This document shows, one piece after another, positions 36,621 to 47,266 of a stretch of 64,000 bases of DNA (positions are counted from its first letter, which is position 1; each line of letters starts with the position of its first letter). The notes below the pieces were generated by a model. It worked only from the letters and a program-made list of their open reading frames with translations, did no database searches and was not told the DNA's origin. A program made the translations under genes and the position numbers. Source of the stretch: Holtermannia corniformis (Eukaryota > Basidiomycota > Tremellomycetes > Holtermanniales); NCBI GenBank assembly GCA_001599935.1, contig BCIJ01000022.1, positions 197,798-261,797 on the forward strand. Reading direction: 5' to 3'.

Positions 36621-38437
36621 ATGTCCAACTCTCTCGAACGTACGTTGGGCTACGGCAATATGCATCCATGAGCGGTACTGATCAGACGGTCTGAACAGAA
36701 CTCAAGGCTTCCGGCACCGTCGTCGTCTCGGACTCTGGTGACTTCGAGTCCATTGCCGCCTACCAGCCCCAGGATGCTACCACCAACCCTTCGTTGATCC
36801 GTGAGTCGCACATTTGCATGATACAACAGCAGCTAACCCTCTACGACAGTCGCGGCGTCCAAGCTCCCCCAGTAGTCCGTGCCGCCGGAGATAACCTCGC
36901 GTTAGCCCGCCTGCTGACTTTTTTTCTTTCCAGCTCGCGCGTCATTGACGTTGCTATCAAGTACGCCAAGGAGCAATCTAACGACATCGAGGTCCAGGTC
37001 GAGGCTGCCACCGACCGTCTCGTGCGTGATACGGCCAGCTCTAGCTCAAGCTGACCCCCCTGCAGCTCGTCGAGTTCGGCAAGGAGATCCTTGCCATTGT
37101 CCCTGGCCGTGTCTCGACCGAGGTCGACGCCACCCTCTCGTTCGACAAGGAGGGTAACATCAAAAAGGCAAAGGAGCTCATTGCCCTTTACGAGTCGATT
37201 GGTATCTCCAAGGACCGTGTGCTCATCAAGCTCGCGTCGACCTACGAGGGTATCAAGGCTGCTCAGGAACTCGAGCAGCAGCACGGCATCCAGTCAGTCT
37301 TTGATTGCATGATTCATTGTACAGAACTGACGTACATAAAGCTGCAACCTCACCCTCCTTTTCGGTTTCGGTCAGGCCGTTGCCTGCGCCGAGGCCGGTG
37401 TCACTCTGATCTCGCCCTTCGTCGGCCGTATCCTTGACTGGTACAAGAAGGCGACCGGTGAGGAGTACACTGGCGAGACCGACCCAGGAGTCAAGTCGGT
37501 CCAAAAGATCTTCAAGTTGGTGTCGCGTACATGCACCATCACAGACACCTACTGATCCCACACAGCTACTACAAGCAGCACGGCTACAAGACCATTGTCA
37601 TGGGCGCGTCGTTCCGTAACGTAAGCTGCAATACCGGACACAGTCCCTTGCCGCAACAGAGGCTAACGACGCCCCCTCGTACAGGTTGGCGAGATCAAGG
37701 CGCTTGCCGGCGTCGACTACCTCACCATTGCGCCCAAGCTTCTCGAGGAGCTGTACGTTGTGCTAGAGCCTTTGCATCGCCTCCCGACACTTGGGCGGGT
37801 AGACGGGAGCTGACACACGCCTCGTCTATAGGAAGAACTCGAACGAGCCCGTGCCCAAGAAGCTCGAGTCCGAGTCGGCCGACCGGGCCCCGATCGACAA
37901 GGTCTCGTACATCGACGACGAGGCCAAGTTCCGCTGGGAGCTCCTTGCCGACCAGATGGCGTTCGAGAAGGTGAGTTTGCGTCGGGGTTCCAGTGGGTGA
38001 TGTGGCGTCCGTGTTATAGTGGCTCTTAGGCCTGCATGGAGGCCTGCCCTGCCTGGGTTCGGGACAGGCCTCCGTGCAATCAGTAAAGCATGTCGTGTGA
38101 CAGCGGCCGCCTTGCATGCTGGTTCCGTTATAGATTCGCGTACGCGTCTGCAGTATCAGTATTTCTGATTAAGCGATGACAAGTTCCGAATCTGTAGTGT
38201 GGATCAGATAGCAGGGCCAGCCTTGCGTTGTCGGCTGCGCGAGGCATTTCGCCGAGGCTAGCTATATTAGCTCTGCTGGCGCACGTCCTTCTGCGGCATC
38301 GCGCAATCAGCCATACCCGCCCCATTGGGTTGAGAGTTCATAACGCTGACACCCGATAGCTCCACGAGGGTATCCGCGGCTTCGCCAAGGACGGCCAGGC
38401 GCTCAAGGACGCCCTCCGTGCCAAGCTCTCGGCTTAG
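36621..38437 (+). CDS. TAL1: Transaldolase
   Basis: Pentose-phosphate enzyme moving a dihydroxyacetone unit from sedoheptulose-7-P to glyceraldehyde-3-P, cytosolic. Signatures: DATTNPSLI near the N terminus, [12 protein letters not shown], and the Schiff-base Lys in [13 protein letters not shown]; then [40 protein letters not shown]. Introns: 36640-36698, 36801-36849, 36872-36933, 37022-37065, 37293-37341, 37516-37565, 37621-37684, 37753-37831 and the exceptionally long 37971-38359 (389 bp), which contains a strong hairpin. The frame is secure across all of them. Confidence 0.96.
38033..38078 (+). other. Strong hairpin inside long TAL1 intron
   Basis: TGCATGGAGGCCTG (38033-38046) pairs with CAGGCCTCCGTGCA (38065-38078) over 14 bp with one G-U pair. 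An inner CCC/GGG extension is possible. It sits in a 389-bp intron where neighbours are about 45 bp. Confidence 0.55.
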
Positions 38438-39084
38438 GTCGGGGTCGGATACAGAGAAGGGAAGAAGTTTGACGCGGCGATGTATGGCTTGCTGCAGATC
38501 CTGACAATGAACCCTTGGCACACTTGCACACGAGATCTAGAGCGTTCTTGGTCGGTCGACGTTGGATTATGGAATGGCCGTTGCTACATGTGTACCTGAT
38601 GCTCTCATCACAGTCCATAACGCTGATCTCGCAGGATACACTACACTCGGACGAAGGTGCCTGAGGGTCAGTCCCCCATGTTGCTGCTCTCAGCATGCTG
38701 CCGTGCCCGGCGCCGTCCCGTTCGGAGCGGTCCACGCGCTCTCGTAACTTTGCAATGATGCGCCGAAAAAGTCTATGCCGGGCCTGGATTTGAACCGAGA
38801 CAGGGCTGCCGATTGCCTGTGGATCGCCGCCGCTCGAGACCGTCAAAATCGTAGCGCTCGTTCAGTAACTGGACATTCCCTTTGAGGTATTCGCTGCTGA
38901 AGCAAGAGAGGGAAACGCATCGCACCTCGGTCAGCCCGGTCCCGGACTAATTGCAGGCTGGCGCAAGAGTTCCTGAGCTACGTACTCTGCGATCGTGACT
39001 AGCTCGGCTGGACGTTTGGCGAGTGCAAAAGTCTGGTGAGACGATCGGCTACTGTTGCAAGAGACTGAACGGCGCTGACTGTCA
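38438..39084. other. Intergenic, no gene seen
   Basis: About 650 bp. It contains a B-box-like GGTTCAAATCC on the minus strand (38786-38796) followed by a minus-strand T5 run, but no tRNA fold could be built. Confidence 0.4.
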
Positions 39085-41229
39085 ATGACTTTATCGCCTG
39101 CTTTCACCCGTCATGACGTCCGCCACCAGTTCTACGCAAAACCGTTGCCCCCTTCGCCGTCGACAGACATGTCTCCACCTCGGCCAGCTCCTCTTGCGGT
39201 CCCTATCGTCGTGCCGCGCTCCCCAGCACGGTCGCCGTCAGTCCGACGCAAGCCTGTTCCGCAACTACCCTCGGATCATCCCTTCGCTCAACTGACCCCA
39301 TCCCCATTGAGCTCCAACTCGTCGGCAACACCGCATGCAACCCCAGGCGTATTTGCACCGGCTCTGCCTGTACCTGTCGTCGATCACCTGTTCTATGACC
39401 CGGCAAGGGATACCGGTGAAACGAAATCGGCAAACAGCAGTGCGCCGTTGCCTCCGCCAAGGCGCCGAGTCCCCTCGCAACGACCGATAATCATCGATCA
39501 TACCAAAACTCATGGAGCAAGAATCCCGTCTGCATCTTCCAGCGCTTCATCCCCGTCGCGCGTACCTCCCCTTCCAGTCCATTCCGAGGACGGATCGTTC
39601 GATGTCGAACTCGCAGACCTACAGGGATGGTCCCAGGCGACCCGGGAGAAGAATTTGCCACCTGTACCTCTGCTCGAAAATACCTCGTCATCTCGCGTCG
39701 AGCGCACGTCCTCGGTGCAGCCGTCGCTCGAGTCCAGTGTACTACCTGTCACACCACGGTCTAGTTCTCAACCTGCAGAACCGCACGGCGAGACATGGGA
39801 TGTTGAGCACGAGCTTGAGTTCCTTGATGGTGAGGCTGAGCGCCGAGCGCCACCAACTTGGGCAAAGGGGTCGTCGCCTCTGAAAGCGTTTCGCAAGGAC
39901 TCGAAGAAGAAGAATGCTGCCGAGGACGAGACCTTCGACGTGGACAGGCTACCGAGTAAACGGCGGCTGTGGGAGGCAGGAACGTGCATGCTGCGCGATG
40001 AGGAGGGCGACTATGTGCGCTTCTCTGAAGTCTTTGCTGGTCCCGTCGGTACTATGACTACCCCTGCTGAGTCGCGGCTGGAAACAGGCAAGGGCAAAGC
40101 GAGGGCGAAGGATTCCGACAATGCCGGTCTGCGTCAACAGACTGGCTACAAGAAGACGGTCGTGTTCTTCATTCGGCACTTTTGGTGCGGTCAATGTATG
40201 TTCCTACCCTGAGTTCACGATAGCATGTATGCTGACGTAGTGCTTAGGTCAAGATTACATGTTCGCCTCTCTGTCCCTTCTTGATCCGGCTGCGATCGAG
40301 AAAGCCGGCATTCGCGTTATTGTGTACGTCTTGTGACGACGGTAGGCTTCAGCTTACAAGAGCAGCATCTCTAATGGCTCGTGGCGTATTATCAAAAAGT
40401 ATCGAGGTGAGTCCCAGTGGCCTCGTATGGACACCGGTTGATCATTACTAGAACTGTTCAAATGCCCCTTCCCGGTCTACGTTGATGGTCCACGGCGGCT
40501 TTATCAGCTCATGGGGTAAATTCGATATACCATAAGGGCGACACCTGGCTAACGGTGCAGCATGACCAAGATGACGAACGACTTTGGGCCGATGAAAGAG
40601 CGCGCGGCATACAACACTCGTGGTGTCCCCGGTCAGCTTGTGCACGGGATCGGAGTACGTCTGAGCCTGTCACAACTCAAGCAATTGGGCTGAATCGTAT
40701 GCGCAGAACGGGCTGTTCAAGTTTCCTCTTGGCGATCCAGGAACACTCACGCAGCTCGGTGGCGAGTTCGTGCTCGGGCCCGGGTGGCAATGTACCTTTG
40801 CGCACCGGATGACCAACACGTCAAGTGAGTCCCTTCTTGCTTCGTCTTGTAGTCTGACGAACTCCAGACCACATGGAGGCACCCGAGGTATTGCGCAAAG
40901 CGGGCTGTCCTACACCCACGTACGACGAACATGCGCGGGTGCGAATACAGGAAGAAAAGCGAGAGCAGCTCGTTCGAGTGGAAAAGGAGCTTGCAGAGTG
41001 GCGAGAGGGACGCGAAACAGAGTTGGAGCGGTACGTCATGGCCAGATGTACCGTGATTGACGGGACTGACTTGCGCAGCATCCGGCGCAAAAGAGCAGCT
41101 CGACGAGGGGTTGATTATGCGCCGCCTGCACGAGCTGTCGGGCTAGACGAGGAGGCAGAGCTGGATGCGCGCTTCCAGGCTGTAATGCTGGAAGCAGAGG
41201 AACGCGAAGCGTTCACAGTTGTGTTGTAG
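39085..41229 (+). CDS. AhpC/TSA-like thioredoxin-fold protein (PRXL2/AAED1 type)
   Basis: A long disordered N-terminal half (Pro/Ser-rich, with basic SPLKAFRKDSKKKN and SKRRLWEAG) precedes a peroxiredoxin-like domain: TVVFFIRHFWCGQCQDYM with a CxxC redox pair (created across the 40196-40247 intron), RVIVISNGSW, FPVYVDGPRRLYQLMGM, HGIGNGLFKFPLGDPGTL, ELGGEF-like QLGGEFVLGPG. A charged helical tail follows. Introns: 40196-40247, 40324-40365, 40407-40451, 40516-40560, 40655-40706, 40825-40867, 41031-41078. A redox role is likely; the substrate is unknown. The disordered N-terminal extension is typical of basidiomycete members. Confidence 0.82.
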
Positions 41230-41308
41230 TCATTCATTGCGGTCATCGATGCGTGCATTGCAATGCAGTGTTGTATGGTACATGTAGTCGTTATTCCTGA
41301 ATGACAAG

Positions 41309-43438
41309 CTACAGATCAGATCCTTTGCGGAACCACGACGAGCGCGCGATACGCGCCAATGAACTCCTGGGGCTGGTGGTGCGCAGGCCGGGACACGCTT
41401 TGCCTCGTGCGTTGATGGGCAGCAGAACGCGCGGTTCGCCGCGTACTACGGTGACTCGTAGACGGCCGCGCCAGTCCACTTTGAAGACATCGCACGAAAG
41501 CACGTCGACGAGGGTAGTCAGTGGCAAGTGGCCAGCTTGCTGACTGGTCAAGATGAGGGCGCGAAAGGGCGAGTGTGAGCCGGCGTTGGATAAGATTGTG
41601 AGGAGTGGGAACTTGGCGATGGCTAGTTCGTGCTGTGAGAGAACACTCGGAGTCATCTGCCGATGTGTGAGATCGGTCTCGTGTGGCGAGTGGGCTCAAT
41701 GTACGTACGGAGGATGAATGAAATGCTTCATTGGCGAGACTTGCTTGTTGTCGAGCATCGTTGACTTTGGCATATACTTGATACATGGGCTGACGCGACG
41801 GTGTCAGTCACGGTTGCACGCCATTCATGCTACTCACAGTCGACTCAAAGCCGTTCAGCCACAGGGCTTCGCGGTTGAACGGGTCATCACCGCCTGTCAA
41901 GCCCTGTACGCACATCAGTGCTCGTCCGATTACACTGGAACACCTCACGAACCACTTCTTGACCTTGGTAGACAAGTGGAATGCCATCACCCACAAGGGG
42001 GTAGATGGCGGCGTTCTTGACAAGCTATAAGTCATTGTGTGAGCGTTGTCGAACCATTCAAGGGCATACATACAACCGGATCCGAGACGTCGTGGGCAAA
42101 CCGCGGGTTATCATGGTTACTGCGTGATACGTGAGTGGGGTTCCCACTTGAAATGTTGAGCTTACTCGAGGAAGACAGACATCAAGCTGGGGACTAAGAA
42201 GCTTGTCTGCACTGTTCGGGCCATCTTGACAAGTTCGGGGATTGATCCTTTGGGGGACCCAAACGCACGGCTATGGGTGCGTGAGCGGGAGTCTCACATG
42301 CACTCGAGAACAGCATACCGAAGATGATAAAACGTCGCGTAGTCCAACAAAGCACTCATGTCTTGTTGATAGGGCGCCAGGTATTTCGGATCTGCCGGCA
42401 GATCAGCTGCCTTTCTTTGCATCACTGTCTAGCGCGCGCACCTCCATGCCATACCTCGCCCAAGCATGCGACCCCGGCACTTTCTTCAAAGCCACGCCAG
42501 AAGCTACGTCTGATATGCTTGACGGTATCGACACGCAGGGCATCAATCTCGTAATCGCGCACGAGTTGCTTGATCCACGCATACAGGATCGCTACGACGC
42601 GCTCTGATTCAGTGTCGAGGTCTGCGAGGTCGGGTTCGAGCCAGCACTGCTCTATTTGCGACTGGTTCGAATAGTCGCTGATTGCGCAGTAGGGGTGGAA
42701 ATCATCTGGGAAGGTGAAGGGCCCGGTTGGGGTTGTGTCGGTCGGGCGGCCGAGGTGATTCACGGCCTACGATAATCAGCCGGCGCAGTGGCGTTAAGAA
42801 TGCAGCACACAATGTCGACTACGAGGAACATGCCCCGATCATGCAGCGCCGTGGAGAGGTCACGCAGGTCTTGGGCCGTACCAAAGTGAGCATTCAACTC
42901 TAGCGCATGTCAGCACGAGAACGGTGGACAGAACAGGATTTCGTGAGCTCACTAAAGATATCGGTGGCCCAATAGCCTGAATGATGGTCAGTACACAAGC
43001 AGCGACACCCATCCTCAAGACGAACCATGCCACGCTTCACCCCATCTGGCCTTGCCTTCGACATTCGCCACGATTGGTGATATCCACACTGCGACGCGCC
43101 GGTCAGCGCCTTCATGTCGGTCGAAGAAAGGAAGAGGACTGCTGACCTGTATCAAAGCCCATGCCCTGGATATAGCCCAGACGATTCTGAATCCCTTTCC
43201 ACGTGCCGCCGCAATACTGTCTGTGCGCTGGGTCGCATGGTGCCCAGGCTGGCGGCTGCAGAGAACATTGGTCGTCCCCAGGGGTTGGATGTGACGACGA
43301 GTCCAGATATGTAGGCGCTGGCGAAAGCGCAAAGCGGTCTGTCAACACCTGGTAGATTGACCGTTGTCGGAGCTCGGACGGGGTCAAGGCGGTGCTGAGG
43401 GGCACAGCGAGCGCCAGCAATAGCAAGCGAGCAAGCAT
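41309..43438 (-). CDS. Secreted alpha-amylase (GH13)
   Basis: Signal peptide [15 protein letters not shown], then a fungal alpha-amylase: [49 protein letters not shown], the nucleophile region [11 protein letters not shown], acid/base region GEVWHG, DNHDNPRF, and a C-terminal DUF1966-like beta domain ([24 protein letters not shown]). Introns: 43089-43146, 42977-43025, 42900-42952, 42767-42810, 42392-42441, 42271-42318, 42120-42165, 42025-42073, 41894-41948, 41790-41837, 41657-41708, leaving a 24-nt exon 42953-42976. Hydrolyses internal alpha-1,4 bonds of starch outside the cell. Catalytic residues look intact. Confidence 0.92.
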
Positions 43439-44028
43439 GGTGGCAAGCTCTTTGGCACCGTAAATCCCTCTTCTTGGGGTTTGAGTTGCCCAGCGAGATG
43501 CTCTTGAAATAAGAAGGCCGTTTGAGCGGAAATTATCTAGCAGGATGGACGCGCATCGCAGTACCTAAGTGACGCCGAAGACTGCCCTAAGCCAATTCAG
43601 TCAGCGGGGCTTCGATGGTATATCTCACTGCGATGCTGCATACCTTTGTCAGCTCTCCAGCGCACTTTGGCACTATACGCACTTTGCCAGTGGCGCGCGT
43701 ACAGAAGGAAAGCAGGCGCAGGACGCGATCGTCCAAAGTGCTGGTCACATGACTTGTTACTGCGTCGCCGAACATCTCCGCTGTGCAGTTGAGGGCGAGT
43801 AAGAGGACAAAATGGACAAAGGGCTGCATAGAATCCCAAAGTATTCTCTCGTGGTTACGATACAGTCAATGAAACCCTGCCAGCCGTGTTTGCACGGTCG
43901 TGAGAGCACATTGAAGCTGGTGACGCACACCCAAACCGCTCTCCAGCCAAAAGTGCCACACTCCGTGTGTTCCGTCGAGTTCACTACCTCTTGAACCCGC
44001 TGCCGTCTCCAGTCCAGCAACATACACC
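43439..44028. other. Divergent promoter region amylase / succinyl-CoA ligase
   Basis: About 590 bp without coding evidence, between two divergent starts. Confidence 0.5.
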
Positions 44029-45525
44029 ATGCTCCGCACCACTCTCAAAACTGCCAACCAGACGCTCGGTACGTACGCCATAATGCCACCAGGCTCGTGG
44101 AACTGATAGGGTTCACCAGGCGCGGCCCGTGCGTTTTCGTCGACGGCCAAGCGGGCAAGCTATGAGGATACGATCAAGAACCTGCTCATCAGTGTGTTGA
44201 TCGACCACGACGACTGTACACACCACTGATCCAAATGCGCTGCAGACAAGGACACGAGGGTCCTCGTTCAGGGTTTCACCGGCAAGACTGTTAGTAAACT
44301 CCCTTTCTTCTAGCAGACGGCTGATGAACGCTCTCGTAGGGAACCTTTCATGCTCAGCAGGCTATCGAGTACGGTACCCGCATGATTGGTGGTACCAACC
44401 CCAAGGTTCATCAAAATCTGTTCATAGAGGAAAGCAAAGGAGCTGACAAGGGACTTCGTAGAAAGCTGGCCAGACCCACCTCGGTCTTCCCGTCTTCGGC
44501 ACCGTCCGTGACGCCGTCAAGGCGGCTCAGCCGGATGCGACTGTTATCTACGTCCCTCCCCCATTCGCCGCCGACGCTATTATTGAGGCTATCGAGGAGG
44601 AGATCAAGCTCATCGTCACCATTACCGAGGGTATCCCGCAGAGGGACCAAATCAGGGTGAGTGGTATGCTCTGTGGCAAATGCGAGTACGACGGGCCTAG
44701 ATGGCAGAAGATGGGTCGCGACCAGCTGCGCCTCTTCGCTATGGCTACCGCAGTCTGAGCTGCAACAAATGTCTGTTGCGCTGCGGCCTCGACACAAAGC
44801 GTCGGATTGCTATTCGAGTTGTGGCCATTGCAGACTACCATTAGCACGGCGGTGGCACAATGCCGGACGTATGATTGACCTGAGCTAACTCTTTCTTCAG
44901 GTGATGAACGCACTCAAGTCGCAGTCAAAATCGCGCATGGTCGGTGGTAACTGCCCGGGTATCATCTCCGAGGGCTGCAAGATGGGTATCATGCCTGGCC
45001 ACATTTTCTCACAGGGCAAGATTGGTGTCGTTTCGCGATCCGGTACCCTGACCTACGAGGCTGTCAAGTGCGTCATCAGGTACTTCATAGGAGCCGTGAA
45101 CTGACCACAGTAGCCAAACGACCCTCGCCGGTCTTGGCCAGTCGCTCACCGTCGGCATTGGCGGTGACCCGTTCCCCGGCACCCAGCACATTGACGTCGT
45201 CAAGGTCCTGCTCGATGACCCGCGTACCGAGGGTATCGTCCTCATTGGTGAGATTGGTGGTTCGATGGAGGAGGACGCGGCTGCGTACCTCGAGCAATAC
45301 AACAAGACGCGCAAGGTGCCCAAGCCTGTCGTTGCGTTCATCGCTGGTCGTACCGCGCCCCCAGGCCGTCGGATGGGTCACGCTGGTGCCATCATCTCGG
45401 GCGGTAAGGGTGCCGCGAGCGACAAGACGGCGGCGTTGGAGAAGGCGGGCGCCATCATTGCCGACTCGCCGGCTCAGATCGGTGACTTGATGCTCAAGGC
45501 CATGAAGGACGCCGGGTTGGCCTAG
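44029..45525 (+). CDS. LSC1: Succinyl-CoA ligase alpha subunit, mitochondrial
   Basis: TCA-cycle enzyme forming succinate and NTP from succinyl-CoA. N-terminal presequence ([20 protein letters not shown]), CoA-binding Rossmann segment ([22 protein letters not shown]), [22 protein letters not shown], and the phospho-His loop [15 protein letters not shown]. Introns: 44069-44119, 44192-44245, 44290-44339, 44406-44461, 44657-44900 (244 bp) and 45068-45113. The fifth intron is unusually long and holds two predicted hairpins. Confidence 0.95.
44748..44864 (+). ncRNA. Candidate intronic two-hairpin RNA in LSC1
   Basis: Hairpin 1: CCGCAG (44748)/CTGCGG (44781) outside and GCAACA (44762)/TGTTGC (44774) inside, with internal loops. 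It is followed by ACACAA (44792-44797), which fits the H-box pattern ANANNA. Hairpin 2: GGCCATTG (44823)/CAATGCC (44858) outside and CTACC (44835)/GGTGG (44851) inside. This is the layout of a box H/ACA snoRNA, but no clean ACA follows the second stem. Confidence 0.35.
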
Positions 45526-46255
45526 ATCTATCTCAATGTAGCCCATTGAAGCCCGAGCTCGTGCTATAACGCAGTTGGATACAGTGCAGTGAATCAGCTT
45601 TACAATGTGAAGGACAGCGGTCGCCCGAGCTCCCTATCCTGCCCTCGGCGCAGATCTTAGTCAGATCGATATGATACCATAGTAGTCCGCTAGACACCAA
45701 CGCGAGCGGAATTGCCCCAGTTCGTGAGGAATCCGATCAGACAACAGACCCGATCGAGCCGCCAATTGACCCGGTGGCCGTCGGCACGAGAGTACAGCAC
45801 CACTGCCGAAGTGCGGCATGTACTCCCCGACTGGAACATTGCTAAGCGCGACGTCCCCGGTGACATACAAACTTCTGAGACCTATCCATGGCGCGGATGC
45901 ATCCTCCCCTCGAATTTTGCATCATACACTAGTGGTCTACCAGCTGATCACGCCGATCACCACGCGGATCGTTCCGAAGAGATGCTGCATGCGCAATGTG
46001 AAGAGTTTGTCCGAAACAGTGCGACGTTCGCCCGGAGCGGGGAAGCCCCACTTGCTCGGGTGCTGGCGCACTTGCTGCTTGGGTGTCCAATCAAGCAATC
46101 TGAAGGAACAGTATGGGAATGATAAAGTCTTATCTTGGCACCGCTGGGAGGCCGTCACAGTCAGCAGGAAATATATATGTAGGAGCCGCTCTCTTCAGTG
46201 GGATAGGAACATCATCGTACTTATTATATCACTTATCTCTCACTTTTATCGTATC
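45526..46255. other. Intergenic with TATA-bearing promoter
   Basis: No supported gene; open frames here lack splice or family support. A strong TATA element (ATATATATG, 46171-46179) lies about 80 bp before the ATG at 46256. Confidence 0.45.
46171..46179 (+). promoter_or_regulatory. TATA box of orphan gene
   Basis: AAATATATATG sequence, 77-85 bp upstream of the ATG at 46256 and followed by a pyrimidine-rich leader. Clear TATA boxes are rare in this window, so it suggests regulated expression. Confidence 0.5.
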
Positions 46256-46771
46256 ATGGAGCCCACCTACGTTCCCACCATCCTATCCGCGCTTGCGTCT
46301 CCGTTACGCGACAAACGGTCAGGCAAGCTACCCTTGCCGAGGCGGAGATGACAGTGCGCTAGTTCATGCAGTCGCACGACGGGCGCGTCGACCAGTACAA
46401 CACGTATGTCAACTTTATCCAGACGTACATTCCGACCGTCAAGATCCTCGATCAGGTCATTAGGTCTGACAACGTCCTGGTGGTGGACATTCTCGCCGAT
46501 CGGTGAGCCGACATTGTACAAGACATTCGGCGTCGGCGTCAGACTATGGACAATTGGAGACGGAGACGGACAAACCTTATGCGACAAGGAGATGTATATA
46601 TGTTTAGCTGGCCGCGATGACTCGCCAGCATTGGTATCGACACGGCAAACTGAAAGATGGTGGCGTATCGAACCAACGTTCTTGGCCAAGGCATCCGGAA
46701 TAAAGGGGTTGGTTCCACGAGACAAGGACTTCGGATGGCTCCTTTACGCAAGGCATCCTGAGTGCAGATAG
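46256..46771 (+). CDS. Orphan protein of unknown function, structure uncertain
   Basis: From the ATG at 46256 a 45-bp intron (46317-46361; GTCAGG donor, ATGACA branch, TAG acceptor) removes the only early stop and gives an open frame to 46771 (about 157 aa). The C-terminal half is convincing: LYKTFGVGVRLWTIGDGDGQ, then LCDKEMYICLAG, ERWWRIEPTFLAKASGIKG. In the middle (46362-46500), however, a different frame reads much better (GRVDQYNTYVNFIQTYIPTV, KILDQVIRSDNVLVVDIL), so either another intron or a frameshift exists. No family recognised. It could be a young gene or a recent pseudogene. Confidence 0.4.
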
Positions 46772-47266
46772 GGCCAGTGCATCGTTGAGCTGGGCTACAT
46801 ACGCTGAGTTGATGTTCGCCGCAAGCGGCAGAGCTGGTGTTCAGCCCTGACGCGATCACCTGCGGTGCCACGTTTGATGCACCGCTACGGCCTCTTGATG
46901 AAACAGTACGACACCTGCGCGGCTACCGCAGTCATCTACACACTGCTTCACTCATTCTGTGAGCTCCTTGCTATCCTTGCGAAGTCGACAAAACATTGGA
47001 GAAGTCAGGGCGACACCCTTTGTTTTGCCACGTCGCTCTCGTCACCGAACGACTCCCGCCGCGAGTGCGAACGCTGAGGTGGATCCATCGTCGACCCTCC
47101 TTGGACAATCGCAGCAAGTGTTCGACTCGGTCGCTATCAGCTAGCATCGTGTACCGCTAGCTCTCCGTGCGGATCGGCCATACGCACGGCCACTTGACAC
47201 TCGCTTCCTTTACTCCCATTCCACCATCAGTTGTGCCTGCCTCGCCGGTGAGAGTGACGAGCTGCA
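46772..47266. other. Intergenic, presumed Kin1 promoter
   Basis: About 500 bp; no supported coding sequence. Confidence 0.4.

Noticed and set aside
38161..38350. Box C/D snoRNA in the TAL1 intron (CGATGAC near 38174)
   Set aside because: The only downstream CTGA is the splice branch site about 170 nt away and no terminal stem is visible.
38750..38860. Possible minus-strand tRNA with GGTTCAAATCC B box and T5 terminator
   Set aside because: No matching acceptor stem, the candidate anticodon loop lacks U33 and the T stem has a mismatch; at best a relic.
45712..46122. 136-codon open frame downstream of LSC1
   Set aside because: No recognisable domain, no splice consensus, poor composition; likely chance.
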